Positions 1-9,700 of a DNA stretch of 24,835 nt are shown one piece after another. The stretch is taken from positions 1 through 24,835 of the forward strand of contig JBFGCT010000043.1 in the NCBI GenBank assembly GCA_041581055.1, written 5' to 3'. Source of the stretch: JBFGCT01 sp041581055 (lineage in GTDB: Bacteria > Actinomycetota > Acidimicrobiia > Acidimicrobiales > Ilumatobacteraceae). Under the pieces are notes generated by a model. The model saw nothing but the letters and a program-made list of their open reading frames with translations, searched no databases and was not told the DNA's origin. Position numbers and translations under genes: made by a program. Within the stretch, counting starts at the first letter, position 1, and every line of letters starts with the position of its first letter.

Positions 1-2
1 TC

Positions 3-104
3 GGCTCGGTCATCACGCACCGCCTCCCGGCCGAACGGTTCGACGAGGCGTTCGACATCGTCGAGCGCGGCAACTGCGGGAAGGTCATCCTCGACTGGAG
101 CTGA
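3..104 (+). CDS. C-terminus of zinc-dependent medium-chain dehydrogenase (threonine 3-dehydrogenase-like), partial
   Basis: An open frame enters from the left edge and stops at TGA 102-104, giving the last 33 residues of a protein. They contain ITHRLPAERFDEAF and end GKVILDW-S. This matches the C-terminal pattern of L-threonine 3-dehydrogenase and related medium-chain zinc dehydrogenases (E. coli Tdh ends with a similar ITHRF...GKVIL...). In that family the segment closes the catalytic domain after the Rossmann fold. The catalytic zinc ligands and NAD-binding region lie outside the window, so the substrate cannot be assigned. The gene is convergent with the membrane protein gene that ends at 132, with 27 bases between the stops. 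Confidence 0.75.
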   Translation, partial: GSVITHRLPAERFDEAFDIVERGNCGKVILDWS

Positions 105-131
105 GCGGCGTCGGTCAGTCGGAGCGCAGCG

Positions 132-2414
132 TCACGCCCGAGCGACCGCCGACGCGGTGGCCCCTCGGTGGCGCGGGTCGCCGGCGCCAGCGTCGGCGAC
201 GGCGTCCTCACCGGCGGACACCGCGGGCACGGTGGCCCCGGGGAAGTCGGGCCGGCGGCGGTCGAGGAGCACGACGCGCACGACACCGACCAGCGGCGTC
301 AGCACGACGGCGCCGATCACGCCCGCCGCCGCGCCGCCGGCGAGCGCGGCGAGCAGCGTCGCCCACGGTGGCACGTCGATCGCTTCGCCGATCACGGTCG
401 GCTGGATGAGGTGGTTCTCGACGAATTGGTAGGTGATGAAGAGCAGCCCGGCGACCACCGCCTGCATCGGCCCGACCGCCAGCGCGAGCACGACGAGCGG
501 GAAGCCGCCCATGAACCCGCCGATCTGTGGGACGAAGTTCCAGATGAACGCCCAGACGGCGAGCACGGGGGCGAGCGCGACCCCGATGGCCACGGCGATC
601 AGGAACACGACCGAGGCGTTGATCGCGGCGACGAGCGCGGCGCCCGCCAGGTACCCACCGACGGCGCGGCGCGAGACGTCGACCAGCCGGGCGAACTGCC
701 GCCGGTTGCGGGCCGGGATGCGGCGCTCGAGGCCGGCGACGAGTCGGGGCCCGTCGAGCAGCAGGGCGAGCGCGAGCACGACGGTCCAGAACAGGTCGAA
801 CAGCCGGGCGCCGATGGTCGGCAGCCACGCCGCCACGTCGCGCGCCTCCTCCAGCCGCTGCGGGAGGTTGGTCATCTGCTGGCTGACCCACAGCGCGGCG
901 TCGCGGTCTTCGAGCCACGATCCGACGACCGGCGCCGACTCCAGGTCGGCGACGATCGACGGCAGCTCCTCGGCCAGCTCGCTCGACGTCGACGCGCCGC
1001 CGTCGATGCCGGCGAGCACGGCGGCGGCGCCGACGCCCATGGCGAGGGCGAACACGACGCCGACGGCGGCCGGGCGCGGCAGTCGGACGCGGCGCTGCAA
1101 CCACGCGACCGGGCGCGCCAGCGCGACGGCGATCAACCCGCCGACGACGAGCCAGATGGCGACGTGTCCGACCCTGCCGGCGAACATCCAGACCAGCATC
1201 CCGGCCGACGCCGCGGCGATCAGCGCGAGCGCGCCCCGCCAGCCCGGGGCGACGCGAATCCCGTCGTCCGTGGGACGGAGTATCGCCCGCACTCCGGCCG
1301 GCCGGGGCTGCTCACCGTCGAGCGGGCCAGGGCTGGGGACCTGGTGCGCGGACGTGATCGCGGCGACGGCGAGCCCGGTCGCCACGAACGCGACGACGAC
1401 ACCGCCGAAGCCGGCGGCGACGAACCCGACCGCGAACGACAACGCCGACAGCGCCGGCCCCGGACGGACGCGGCACCGCTCGACCAGGCGGCCGCGGGCC
1501 CGCGCCGCGAGCACGGCGACCGCGCCGGCGACCACGAGCATGAGGACGCCGGTGCGCGGGTCCTCGGCGAAGCCGGCGGCGACGACGGGCGCGAGCCCGA
1601 GCAGCCAACCGATCGCCGGAACCGTGAGGCACAGCCCGGCCCACGCGCCGAGCACGGCGGCGCCGGGCACGTGCGCCATCCATGACGCGCCGGCGACGAC
1701 CGCGGCGCCGAACGCGCCGAGCACCATCGTGCGCCGGACGTACCCTCCCCCGCGCGCCTCGACGTCGGCGATCGCCTCGCGGACCTCCTTCCGCGCGCGG
1801 CGCGGCCAGAGCGCCACGACCCGGTCGAGCGCCGCCCGCGCGCCGCTCTGGAAGAACGCGGCGAGGATGACGACGAGCAGCATGTCGATCGCCCGCCGCC
1901 CGACGCCGGTCACGTCTCCCTCGCCGGTGACGACGACGGCCGGGAGCTGGTCGAAGCCGCTCTCGATCCCGTCGACGGCGTCGAGCGACTCGGCCACCCC
2001 CGAAGGGAGCGTGCCCGGGCGGAGGGCGCGGATCCGGTCGACCAGCTCGGTCGACACCCGGTCGGCCTGCTCGGAGATGTCCCGGAACAGCAGCACCCCG
2101 AGCGTCCCGATCACGGCCAGTGTCAGCAGCGCGGTCAGCGCGATCGCCGCGCCGGCCGGGAGGCGGCGGGCCAGCCGGCGGCGCAGTGGATCGGTGAGCA
2201 GCGCGATCGCCGCGGCGAGCAGGACGAGCCCGATGACGTCGCCGAGCCGCCCGATCATGCCGACGACGACGACCGCGGCGAGCACGACCCCGACGACCCG
2301 GGCGAGATCCCACCACGGGTGGACCCGCTCCCACGACGAGTCGCTGACCACGGTCGCGGCCTCGCCGGTGGCGGCGACGTAGTCCGAACCGTTGGGGTGC
2401 GCGGGGTCGGCCAC
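132..2414 (-). CDS. Tandemly duplicated AI-2E/PerM family membrane protein
   Basis: The product is 760 residues with two consecutive copies of the AI-2E transporter (PerM, UPF0118) fold, where a typical member has about 350. Copy 1 spans roughly residues 30-355 and copy 2 about 390-730. Copy 2 keeps the family C-terminal signature, including FVENHLIQPTVIGEAIDVPP followed by a Gly/Ala-rich helix. Copy 1 is degenerate at that site. Each copy has paired N-terminal helices, a soluble charged loop (the region with SEQADRV in copy 1 and SSELAEELP in copy 2), then a helix bundle. Family members include exporters of signalling molecules and Na+/H+ antiporters; the substrate here is unknown. The start is GTG at 2414, preceded by GGAGGG that overlaps the stop region of the PAP2 gene, so translation is probably coupled to it. 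The C-terminal tail after residue 730 is soluble and Ala-rich. Confidence 0.85.
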   Translation of the reverse strand: MADPAHPNGSDYVAATGEAATVVSDSSWERVHPWWDLARVVGVVLAAVVVVGMIGRLGDVIGLVLLAAAIALLTDPLRRRLARRLPAGAAIALTALLTLAVIGTLGVLLFRDISEQADRVSTELVDRIRALRPGTLPSGVAESLDAVDGIESGFDQLPAVVVTGEGDVTGVGRRAIDMLLVVILAAFFQSGARAALDRVVALWPRRARKEVREAIADVEARGGGYVRRTMVLGAFGAAVVAGASWMAHVPGAAVLGAWAGLCLTVPAIGWLLGLAPVVAAGFAEDPRTGVLMLVVAGAVAVLAARARGRLVERCRVRPGPALSALSFAVGFVAAGFGGVVVAFVATGLAVAAITSAHQVPSPGPLDGEQPRPAGVRAILRPTDDGIRVAPGWRGALALIAAASAGMLVWMFAGRVGHVAIWLVVGGLIAVALARPVAWLQRRVRLPRPAAVGVVFALAMGVGAAAVLAGIDGGASTSSELAEELPSIVADLESAPVVGSWLEDRDAALWVSQQMTNLPQRLEEARDVAAWLPTIGARLFDLFWTVVLALALLLDGPRLVAGLERRIPARNRRQFARLVDVSRRAVGGYLAGAALVAAINASVVFLIAVAIGVALAPVLAVWAFIWNFVPQIGGFMGGFPLVVLALAVGPMQAVVAGLLFITYQFVENHLIQPTVIGEAIDVPPWATLLAALAGGAAAGVIGAVVLTPLVGVVRVVLLDRRRPDFPGATVPAVSAGEDAVADAGAGDPRHRGATASAVARA

Positions 2415-2420
2415 GTCGGC

Positions 2421-3164
2421 CTACCCTCCGTCCGTGGTCCGCAGCGGGCGGCGGCTGCTCCGCTCGATCGCGAACCACGTGATCACGAGGACCGCCGCGC
2501 CCAACGCCACACCTCCCACCGCGTCGGTCGGGTAGTGCATGCCGCGATATAGCCGCGAGGCGACCACCACGGCCGGCGCGACGACGGCGAGGGCGAGGAA
2601 CGGCGCCCGGGCCGACCGGTCGCTGGTGTGCCACGACACGACGACGGCGAGCCCGCCGTAGAACGCGACCGCCGCCGCGATGTGGCCGCTCGGGAAGCTG
2701 GCGGTCGGCGCGCCGTCGAGCTGCTCGACCGGAGGGCGGTCCCGCCCGACCAGCGTCGACGTCGTCAGGAACGTGGCGACCTCCAGCAGCAGGGCGCCGA
2801 CGAGGAACACCCAGTCGTGCCAGCGCCGGAACGCCCAGAGGAACACCGGCAGCAGCACGGCTGCGGCGCCGACCATCGTCAGCGTGTCGGACAACATCGA
2901 CCCGTAGTCGCTCAGCGTGGTCCACGTCGGGGTGCGGCGGTCGGCGAGCCACTCGTTGACGTCGGCGTCGAGCCCGCCGAGCGCGCTGTCCTCCCAGGCG
3001 AAAACGAGGAGGAGGCCGGCGATGGTCAGCGCGGCCGTGAGCGACACGTAGCCGGCGAGCGCGATCAGCCCGCCTCGACGGTCGAGCGGCGGCTCCCTCC
3101 ACCAGGGAGGCTCCTCCGCCTGGGGGCGCTCCGCGCGCACGGGGGACTCGGCGATCGACCGCAT
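2421..3164 (-). CDS. PAP2-family membrane phosphatase
   Basis: The 247-residue protein has about six predicted helices and the type 2 phosphatidic acid phosphatase signature. This comprises an RDRP segment at 141-144 (motif 1), PSGH at 158-161 (motif 2, catalytic His161) and SR-x5-H-x3-D with R204, H210 and D214 (motif 3). The Lys usually found seven residues before the motif 1 Arg is not evident; Ser136 is there instead. The family dephosphorylates lipid phosphates such as phosphatidate or undecaprenyl diphosphate at the membrane. The exact substrate is not readable. The start is ATG at 3164 with a G-rich stretch just upstream. The gene ends six bases before the AI-2E-type gene, so the two form an operon. 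Confidence 0.88.
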   Translation of the reverse strand: MRSIAESPVRAERPQAEEPPWWREPPLDRRGGLIALAGYVSLTAALTIAGLLLVFAWEDSALGGLDADVNEWLADRRTPTWTTLSDYGSMLSDTLTMVGAAAVLLPVFLWAFRRWHDWVFLVGALLLEVATFLTTSTLVGRDRPPVEQLDGAPTASFPSGHIAAAVAFYGGLAVVVSWHTSDRSARAPFLALAVVAPAVVVASRLYRGMHYPTDAVGGVALGAAVLVITWFAIERSSRRPLRTTDGG

Positions 3165-3248
3165 GATCCCCCGATACCCGCCAGCCCAGCCGGCGAAACG
3201 CGCGCGGACCCTCGGTCAGCTCGAAACCGACGTGATCTGGGTCGGCAT

Positions 3249-3266
3249 CGTCCCGCCTTCGGGACG
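3249..3266. other. GC-rich hairpin, copy 1 of a CGTCCC...GGGACG palindrome
   Basis: CGTCCCG (3249-3255) and CGGGACG (3260-3266) form a perfect 7-bp stem with a CCTT loop. It lies in the 170-base gap between the DUF4265 stop and the PAP2 start, where I see no gene. The same stem with shared flanks (GCATCGTCCCGCC before the loop, CGGGACGGA after it) recurs at 15762-15780. A shorter relative occurs at 21871-21887. In place it could terminate the toxin/immunity transcript, but there is no T-tract. Confidence 0.5.
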
Positions 3267-3334
3267 GAATCGACCTGGCGCCGCGTCAGGGGCTGACCAC
3301 CGCGGGATGCGAGGCCGCCGACGTCCGCCGGCGG

Positions 3335-3781
3335 TCAGGCGAACTCGGTGTGGAGGACGCCTTGGTCGATCAGCGGCCGGACGGCGTCGAGAAGTCGGTC
3401 GGGCTCCACACCGGCGGGCAGGTCGACGGCGACGTAGCCCGGATGATGGTATTCGTGGTCGAGCCCGAGTGACTCGAGCAGCGGATGGACGATCTCGTGG
3501 ACCTCGTCGGCCCGCTCCCGCACGGCGACCAGGCGCAGCAGGCGGTGCCCCGACGCCTCGGCGACGCGTTCGACGACGTACGACTCGCCGGTCTCGACGA
3601 CGTCGTCGGCGCGCAGCCCGTACGAGAAGAACGGCAGGCTGCACAGCACGAAGCGGCGCTCGCCGACCTGCCGCGCCCACACCTGCTCACCGCGGCCCGG
3701 CATGCCGTCGGCGGCGAGGTCGATGCGGATGACGAAGTCTGCCCCGCGCCCCGCCGGCGGCTCGTGCTGGACGATGTCCAC
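3335..3781 (-). CDS. DUF4265 protein, predicted immunity protein for the HNH toxin
   Basis: The 148-residue soluble protein matches DUF4265 as I know the family. It has an EQVWARQVGERRFVLCSLPF segment (about residues 32-51), then FSYGLRADDVVE, a middle ERV...SGHRLLR stretch, and a C-terminal GYVAVDLP segment before a last helix. No signal peptide or catalytic motif is visible. The start is taken as GTG 3781, five bases beyond the toxin stop (TGA 3787-3789) and 12 bases after GGAGG inside the last toxin codons. A TTG at 3790 overlapping that stop is an alternative. Longer in-frame versions run inside the toxin reading frame and are not credible. A small gene directly downstream of, and nearly fused to, a polymorphic toxin with a variable C-terminal nuclease normally encodes the cognate immunity protein. 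That role is inferred here from position. Confidence 0.8.
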   Translation of the reverse strand: MDIVQHEPPAGRGADFVIRIDLAADGMPGRGEQVWARQVGERRFVLCSLPFFSYGLRADDVVETGESYVVERVAEASGHRLLRLVAVRERADEVHEIVHPLLESLGLDHEYHHPGYVAVDLPAGVEPDRLLDAVRPLIDQGVLHTEFA

Positions 3782-3786
3782 GTGGC

Positions 3787-6700
3787 TCAACCACCTCCCC
3801 CGTACGTCTGGTTCCACCAGTCTCTCATCCGCTGCGGCCAGTGCGGCGGCGGCCACGGCCCGGTGTGCTCCGGCGGCGGCGTCTTCGGCGCCGGCCGGTT
3901 GCCCTTCGACGGGTTGCAATGGTTGCACGCCGGCGTGATGTTGTCGGGCGTCAGGTCGCCGCCCTTGCTCCGCGGCTCGACGTGATCGAGTTGGGAGGCG
4001 TCGCGGGTGCGGCAGTACGCGCACTTCGGCGGCGGCTGCCCCTCGGGGAAGTAGTCGTCGCGCATCGACTTGGGGATCCGGTCGCCGGCCCCGTCGCCGC
4101 CGCGCGAGCCGGGCGGGATGTCCGGGTCGCGGGGCCGCGGGCCGTCAGGTGCGTTGTCCGGTCCGCCGGGACGGGGGCGCGGGCCGTTCGGGCCGTCGTC
4201 GCCCGGGCGGGGCTTCGGGCCGTCGGGATCGGGCCTCGGCTTCGGGTCCGGCTTCGGGTTGGGGCCGTCGGGCCGCGGCCGCGGCGGGTCGCCCCTCGGG
4301 GGGTTCGGGCCGTCGGGGCCACGGGGGCGGTTGAAGAACGGCTCGATCACGCAATCGAGCGCGGCGTCGCCGACGCCGTACCCGAATCCGAAGATCGGCG
4401 CGAACATGATCGTCCAGGCGATCCCCTCGATGATCCCCTTGATGCAGAGGCCGAGGATGCGGATCGCGGTCACGGTGGCCGAGGTGATCCGGCTGAGCAG
4501 CGACCCGTACTCGACCGAGGAGGTGTACCCGGTCGGGTCGACGAAGGTCGTCGGGTTGGCGCCGACGTAGCTGTACCAGTTCCAGCCCTGCGTCCCGGCC
4601 AGGTTCGGCTGGTACGGGTCGCGGGACAGGAACCGGTTGATCGTCGGGTCGTAGTGCCGCGCCCGGAGGAACAACAGGCCGTTGCCGTCGACCTGTTCGC
4701 CCGTGAAGCCGAACGTCCCGACATCGCCTGACGCGGCCCGCGGCGCGCCGTACGCCTCGAAGTCGGACGTGCCGACGATCGCGCCCGTCGAGTCGGTCAG
4801 CGCCCGCACGCTCGCCAGCCCGTCGAGCAGCGGCCACCGCACGCCGCCGGCGCCGTCCTCGGTGAGGATCCGGCCGCTGGCGTGGACATATGCGTCGCCG
4901 GCGCCCGTCGACACCAGCTCGGGCAGGCCGTCGACGCGGTCCCAGACCTGCCCGACGCCGTCGACGCCGGTCCGGACACCATCGGCGTCGTAGGCGTTGG
5001 CGATCGTCCCGGCGGGCGTCGTGGCCGTGCTGAGGCGGCCGTACGCGTCCCAGGTGTACGTCCGGCCGGCGCCGTCGGCGATCATGTTGCCCGCCGCGTC
5101 GTAGCTCGGGGCGAACGTCCCGCCCGGGCCGGCGACGGAGACCAGTCGCTGCGCCGCGTCGTATCCGTAGGTGGTCGTGCCCGCGGCCGGGCCGCCCGCC
5201 ACGGCCGTCGACAGCAGGTTGCCCGCGGCGTCGTACCCGTGGGCCTCGCTGACCCCGTCGCCGTAGTCGACGCCGATCAGCCGGTCGAGCGCGTCGTACG
5301 CGTACGTCTCCGTGCGGACGCCGGCGGGCTCGGTCAGCGTCGCCGACGTGCGGTTGCCGGCGGCGTCGAGCGCGTAGTCGTATCGCTGGAGCGCGCCGCC
5401 CGGGCCGACGTGGGCGATCGAGTTGAGCCGCCCGGCGGCGTCGTACCCGTGCGTGCTGGTCACCCCGTTCGAGCGGGCCACCGTGAGCGGCCGCCCGTCG
5501 GAGTCGAAGTCGAACGTCGTCGTCCGCCCCGCCCAGTCGGTGAGCCCGGTGAGGAACGCGTCCGGACCGTACGTGTAGGTCGACGTGCCCTCCGGCTGGG
5601 TCATCGACGTGCGCAGGCCGGACGCGTCGTAGGTGTAGCCGACCGTGCCGGCCGGAGCGGCGACCTGGGTGACGCGGCCGGCCACGTCGTAGGCGAACGT
5701 CGTCGTCCCCAGCGGGTCGGTCATCGCGATCCGCTGGCCGGCGGCGTCGTAGGCGTACGAGATCGGGCCGTCGGCGGAAGTCTCGGCGACCAGGCGGCCG
5801 AGTGGGTCGTACGTGTAGTCGACGCGCGACCCGCGGCCGTCGACGGTCGCCAGGACCCGATCGACGAGGTCGTACTCGTTCGAGCTCGTGACGCCGAGCG
5901 GGTCGACCATCGACGTCAGGTTCCCGGCGTCGTCGTAGGCGAAGGTCCGCAGCCCGCCGGCGGGGTCCCGCACGGTCGCCAGCTGCCCGGCGAGGTCGAA
6001 CGTCGACTCGGCGCGGCCGCCGAGCGGGTCGACGGTCGCCAGGACGCGGCCGAGCGGGTCCAGCTCTCGGGTGGTCGTGTTGCCACGCGGATCGGTCGTC
6101 GACACCAGCCGCGCCGCGTCGTCGTAGCCGTAGGTCGTCGCGTTGCCGAGCCCGTCGACGACGGCGGTGAGCAGACCGCGGGCGTCGTAGGCCATCGTGC
6201 TGGCCACGCCGGCCGCCGACTCGTGGGCGATCATCTGGCCGGCGGGATCGTACGTCCATCGCTCGACGCCGCCGCCGGCGTCGGCCAGCGTCAGGATGCG
6301 CCCCGCGCCGTCGTAGCCGTAGGTCGTCACCCGCCCCTCGGGATCGGTCGCGCGGTCGACGCGCCCGTGGTCGTCGTAGTCCCAGCTCCAGACCGCTCCG
6401 GCCGGATCGGTGAGCGAGACGAGCTGGTCCGCCGCGTCGTAGCCGTACTCGGTGATCCGGCCGAGCTCGTCGATCTCGCCGGTCAGCCGCCCGCGCTGGT
6501 CGTACGTCGTGACCGACGTCCGGCCGAGCGGGTCGAGCACGTCGGTGACCCGCCCGGCGGGGTCGTACGTGAACTCCCACGTCGAGCCCTCGGCGTCGGT
6601 CGCCCGGAGCGCCCTGCCGACCCCGTCGAACACCACCGTCTCGGTCGACGTCCCGCCGGACCCGGCCGGGTAGACGGCCGTGGTCCACCGACCGGCGAGG

Positions 6701-9700
6701 TCGTACGCGTAGTTGATCGTCCGCCCGAGCGGGTCGGCGGTCGACGCCAGCCGCCCCGCGCCGTCGTAGGCGTAGGTCCACGTTCCGCCGTCGGCGGCCT
6801 CGACCGAGGTCGGCCGCCCGAAGGCGTAGGACCAGCGGGTCGTGTCGCCCAGCGGGTCGGCCGCGGTGAGCAGCGCCCCGGTCGCGTCGTACGTCCAGTT
6901 CCAGACCGCTCCGGACGGGTCGGTCATCGCCGTCACCTGGTCGCGGCCGTCGTAGGTCCAGCTCGTCACCCGGCCGAGCGGGTCGGTGACGCTCAGCGTG
7001 TTGCCCCGCGCGTCGTAGGTCCAGCTCGTGACGCCGCCCTCGCCGTCGGTCCACGACGTGAGCCGCCCCGCGCCGTCGTAGGTGTACGACGCGGTCGCGC
7101 CACCGGGGTCGGTCACCGAGATGACGCGTCCGGCGGCGTCGTAGCCGTAGGTCGTCGTGCGGGCGAGCTCGTCGGTGACGGCGACGAGGTTGCCCGCCGC
7201 GTCGTAGTCGAGCGAGATCGACGGGGGCGTGGCCTGGGCGCGGAAGCCGGCCGCCGGCGACGGGTCGGGATACGTGACCTCGACCAGGTTGCCGACGCTG
7301 TCGTAGCGGTACAGCGTCGTCGCGCCGACCTCGTCGGTCGCGCTGGTCGGCGCGCCGCGCGCGTCGTACGTCCAGGAGCGGACGCCCCCCTCGGGGTCGG
7401 TGATCGACGTCAGCAGCTCGTCGTCGGACCAGACCGCCGTCCAGGTGTCCCCGTTCGGATCGGTCACCGTGGTCGGGCGGTCGTTGGCGTCGTACGTCAG
7501 CTCGGTGACGGTCGTGACGCCGTCGTACACGCGCTCGACCCGGGTGACGTTGCCGCGCTCGTCATGGCGGGTGAACTCGGTCAGCCGGCCGTCGGGCGAC
7601 ACGTTCGTCTCGGTGCGCGTGGCGAGGTCGAACGAGACCTGCGTCGTGTTGCCCTCGGCGTCGGTGATCGACTCCAGCCGGCCGTCCGGGCCGTAGTTCA
7701 GGGTGCGGAAGGCGCCCGGCCCGTCGTCGTCGATCACCGTCAGGTAGTGCCCGGCGGCGTACATGAAGCCGGTGACGTTGCCGTTCTGGTCGGTGACCTG
7801 GACGAGGTCGCCGGCGGCGTCGTAGGCGTAGCTGGTGACCGCGCCGTCGGGATGGGTCAGCTTGGTGATCCGCCCCTGGGCGTCGCGGTCGAAGAGGACG
7901 CTCGGGCCCTGGCTCGAGATGATCCCGGCCGAGGAGACGGTGGTCGTGTTCCCGTTGCGGTCGGTCGAGGAGATCAGGCCGTCCGCCGCGTCGAGCAGGT
8001 ACTCGGTGCCGTCCTGGCCGACGAGCACGAAGCGCTGCGGATCGTAGATCCCACCGATCCCGAACAGGCCGCCGTAGATGTTGCCGTCGCTGAGCCACGT
8101 CGCGCTGCCGTCGCCGGGCGCGGGGCGCAGCGAGGAGGTCGTCCCGGGCCGCGCCGTGTAGGCCGGCGTCACGCCGATCGGCCAGAACGTGCTCAGCCCG
8201 TCGGGCGTGAAGTCGAAGCGCTCGATCCGCCCGTCGGGCCAGCGGACCGTCACCTGGTGCCGCTGGCTCGTGCGGAAGCACAGCTTGGCGAAGAACAGCC
8301 CGAGCGAGCCGCACGTGTACTGCTCCCAACCGCCGGCGCCCAGCGGACCGTTGGTCGACACCTGGAAGTCGGCGACGTCGAGCGTCCAGCCGTAGCCGAA
8401 GCTTCCCGACGTGGCCCGATCCAACGTGTCGTACGTGCGCTCGACGCGCACCGGGACGCCGCCGACCGGCACGTCGGCGTCGACGAAGCTGACCGAGTAC
8501 CGACCGAGCTTGAGCTGGCCGTCGACCACCACGTCGGTCTCGGCGACCCCGGTGCCGCCGCCGCTGTCGACGACCTCGACGCGGATGATCCACGTGCCGT
8601 TGCCGACCGTGGTCGGGTCGAACGTGCCGAGCTCGGCCGGCGGGTCGCCGAGGCCGTCGGCGAGCACGATCCCGGCGCCGGGCGATCCGCCGGCGGGGTA
8701 GGCGACGACCCGCCACGACTCGACCGTCGTGCCCGGCGGCGGCGTGATGCCGCCGGCGGTGACGACGAGCGGCTCGGTCAGCACGGTGCCGGACGCGGGG
8801 CCGATCTCGTCGATCGTCGCGCCGGGAACGCCGCCCGACCCGCCGGACCCGCCGGAGCCTCCCGACCCTCCCGACCCGCCGCCGACGAAGACGGGGGTGA
8901 CGGTCGGGTCGGTCGTGCCGGCGACGGTCGGGTCGTCGCTGAGCAGCGCGGCGACCTCGGCCGCGTCGGCCGTGCCCTGCACGACGATGTCCCCGCTCGT
9001 GGCGCCGCTCGCCACCGAGACGCGCCACTCGACCTGCAACGACTGGAGCCCGGGCAGCGTGTCGAGCTCGACGGCGATCACGGTGTCGCCGGCGGACGAC
9101 CCGGACGTGATCGCGCCGAGGCTGGCGACGGCCGACCCGGCGACGACCGCGGTCCGCGGATCGATCGGGATCGACACCGTGACGTCGGTCGCCGCGCTCA
9201 GCCCGGCGTTGCTGACCTGCGCGAGGTAGGCGATCTCGTCGCCGGGGCCGGCGAACCCGTTGCCGTCGACGTCGACGGTGAGCTGGGCGCCGAGCGCGAA
9301 CTGCAGGCTCGGGGGCGTGTCGACGATCCGGGTGACCGTCGCGTCGGCGCTCCCCGACTCGCCCGGGTCGTCGGTGGGGAAGTCGGCGGCGTCGTCGGAC
9401 GACACCGTCCCCTGCACGCTGAGCTGGGTGACCGACGCCGGGAGCGGGTCGTCGATCACGACGTCGAACGTGATCTCCGCCGACGACATCCCGGCGATCG
9501 AGCCGACGTCGATCGTCAGCGGGTCGGCGCCGGTCACCGTCCCGCCGACCACCGAGCCGGCGACGAGCGTCGAATTGGGGTCGATCGGCACCCTGAGGAC
9601 GACACCGCTCGTCGCGGTGGTGCCCCGGTTGGTGATCGTCGCCCGGTAGCGGATGGTGTCTCCCGGGCTCGGCAGGCCGGTGCCGTCGGCGTCGACCAGC

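Noticed and set aside
168..1685. Long plus-strand open frames opposite the AI-2E-type gene
   Set aside because: Their low-complexity Arg/Asp/Gly/His composition is typical of antisense reading of a high-GC membrane protein gene.
3782..4024. A longer N-terminus for the DUF4265 gene reaching to 4024
   Set aside because: That extension lies in another frame of the toxin HNH and linker coding region, has no domain similarity, and ignores the GGAGG-GTG arrangement at the toxin stop.
4960..7860. CRISPR-like or satellite repeat because of the regular 63-base spacing
   Set aside because: The period is three times 21 codons and translates into YD repeats. Units vary along their whole length and there are no repeat/spacer blocks.
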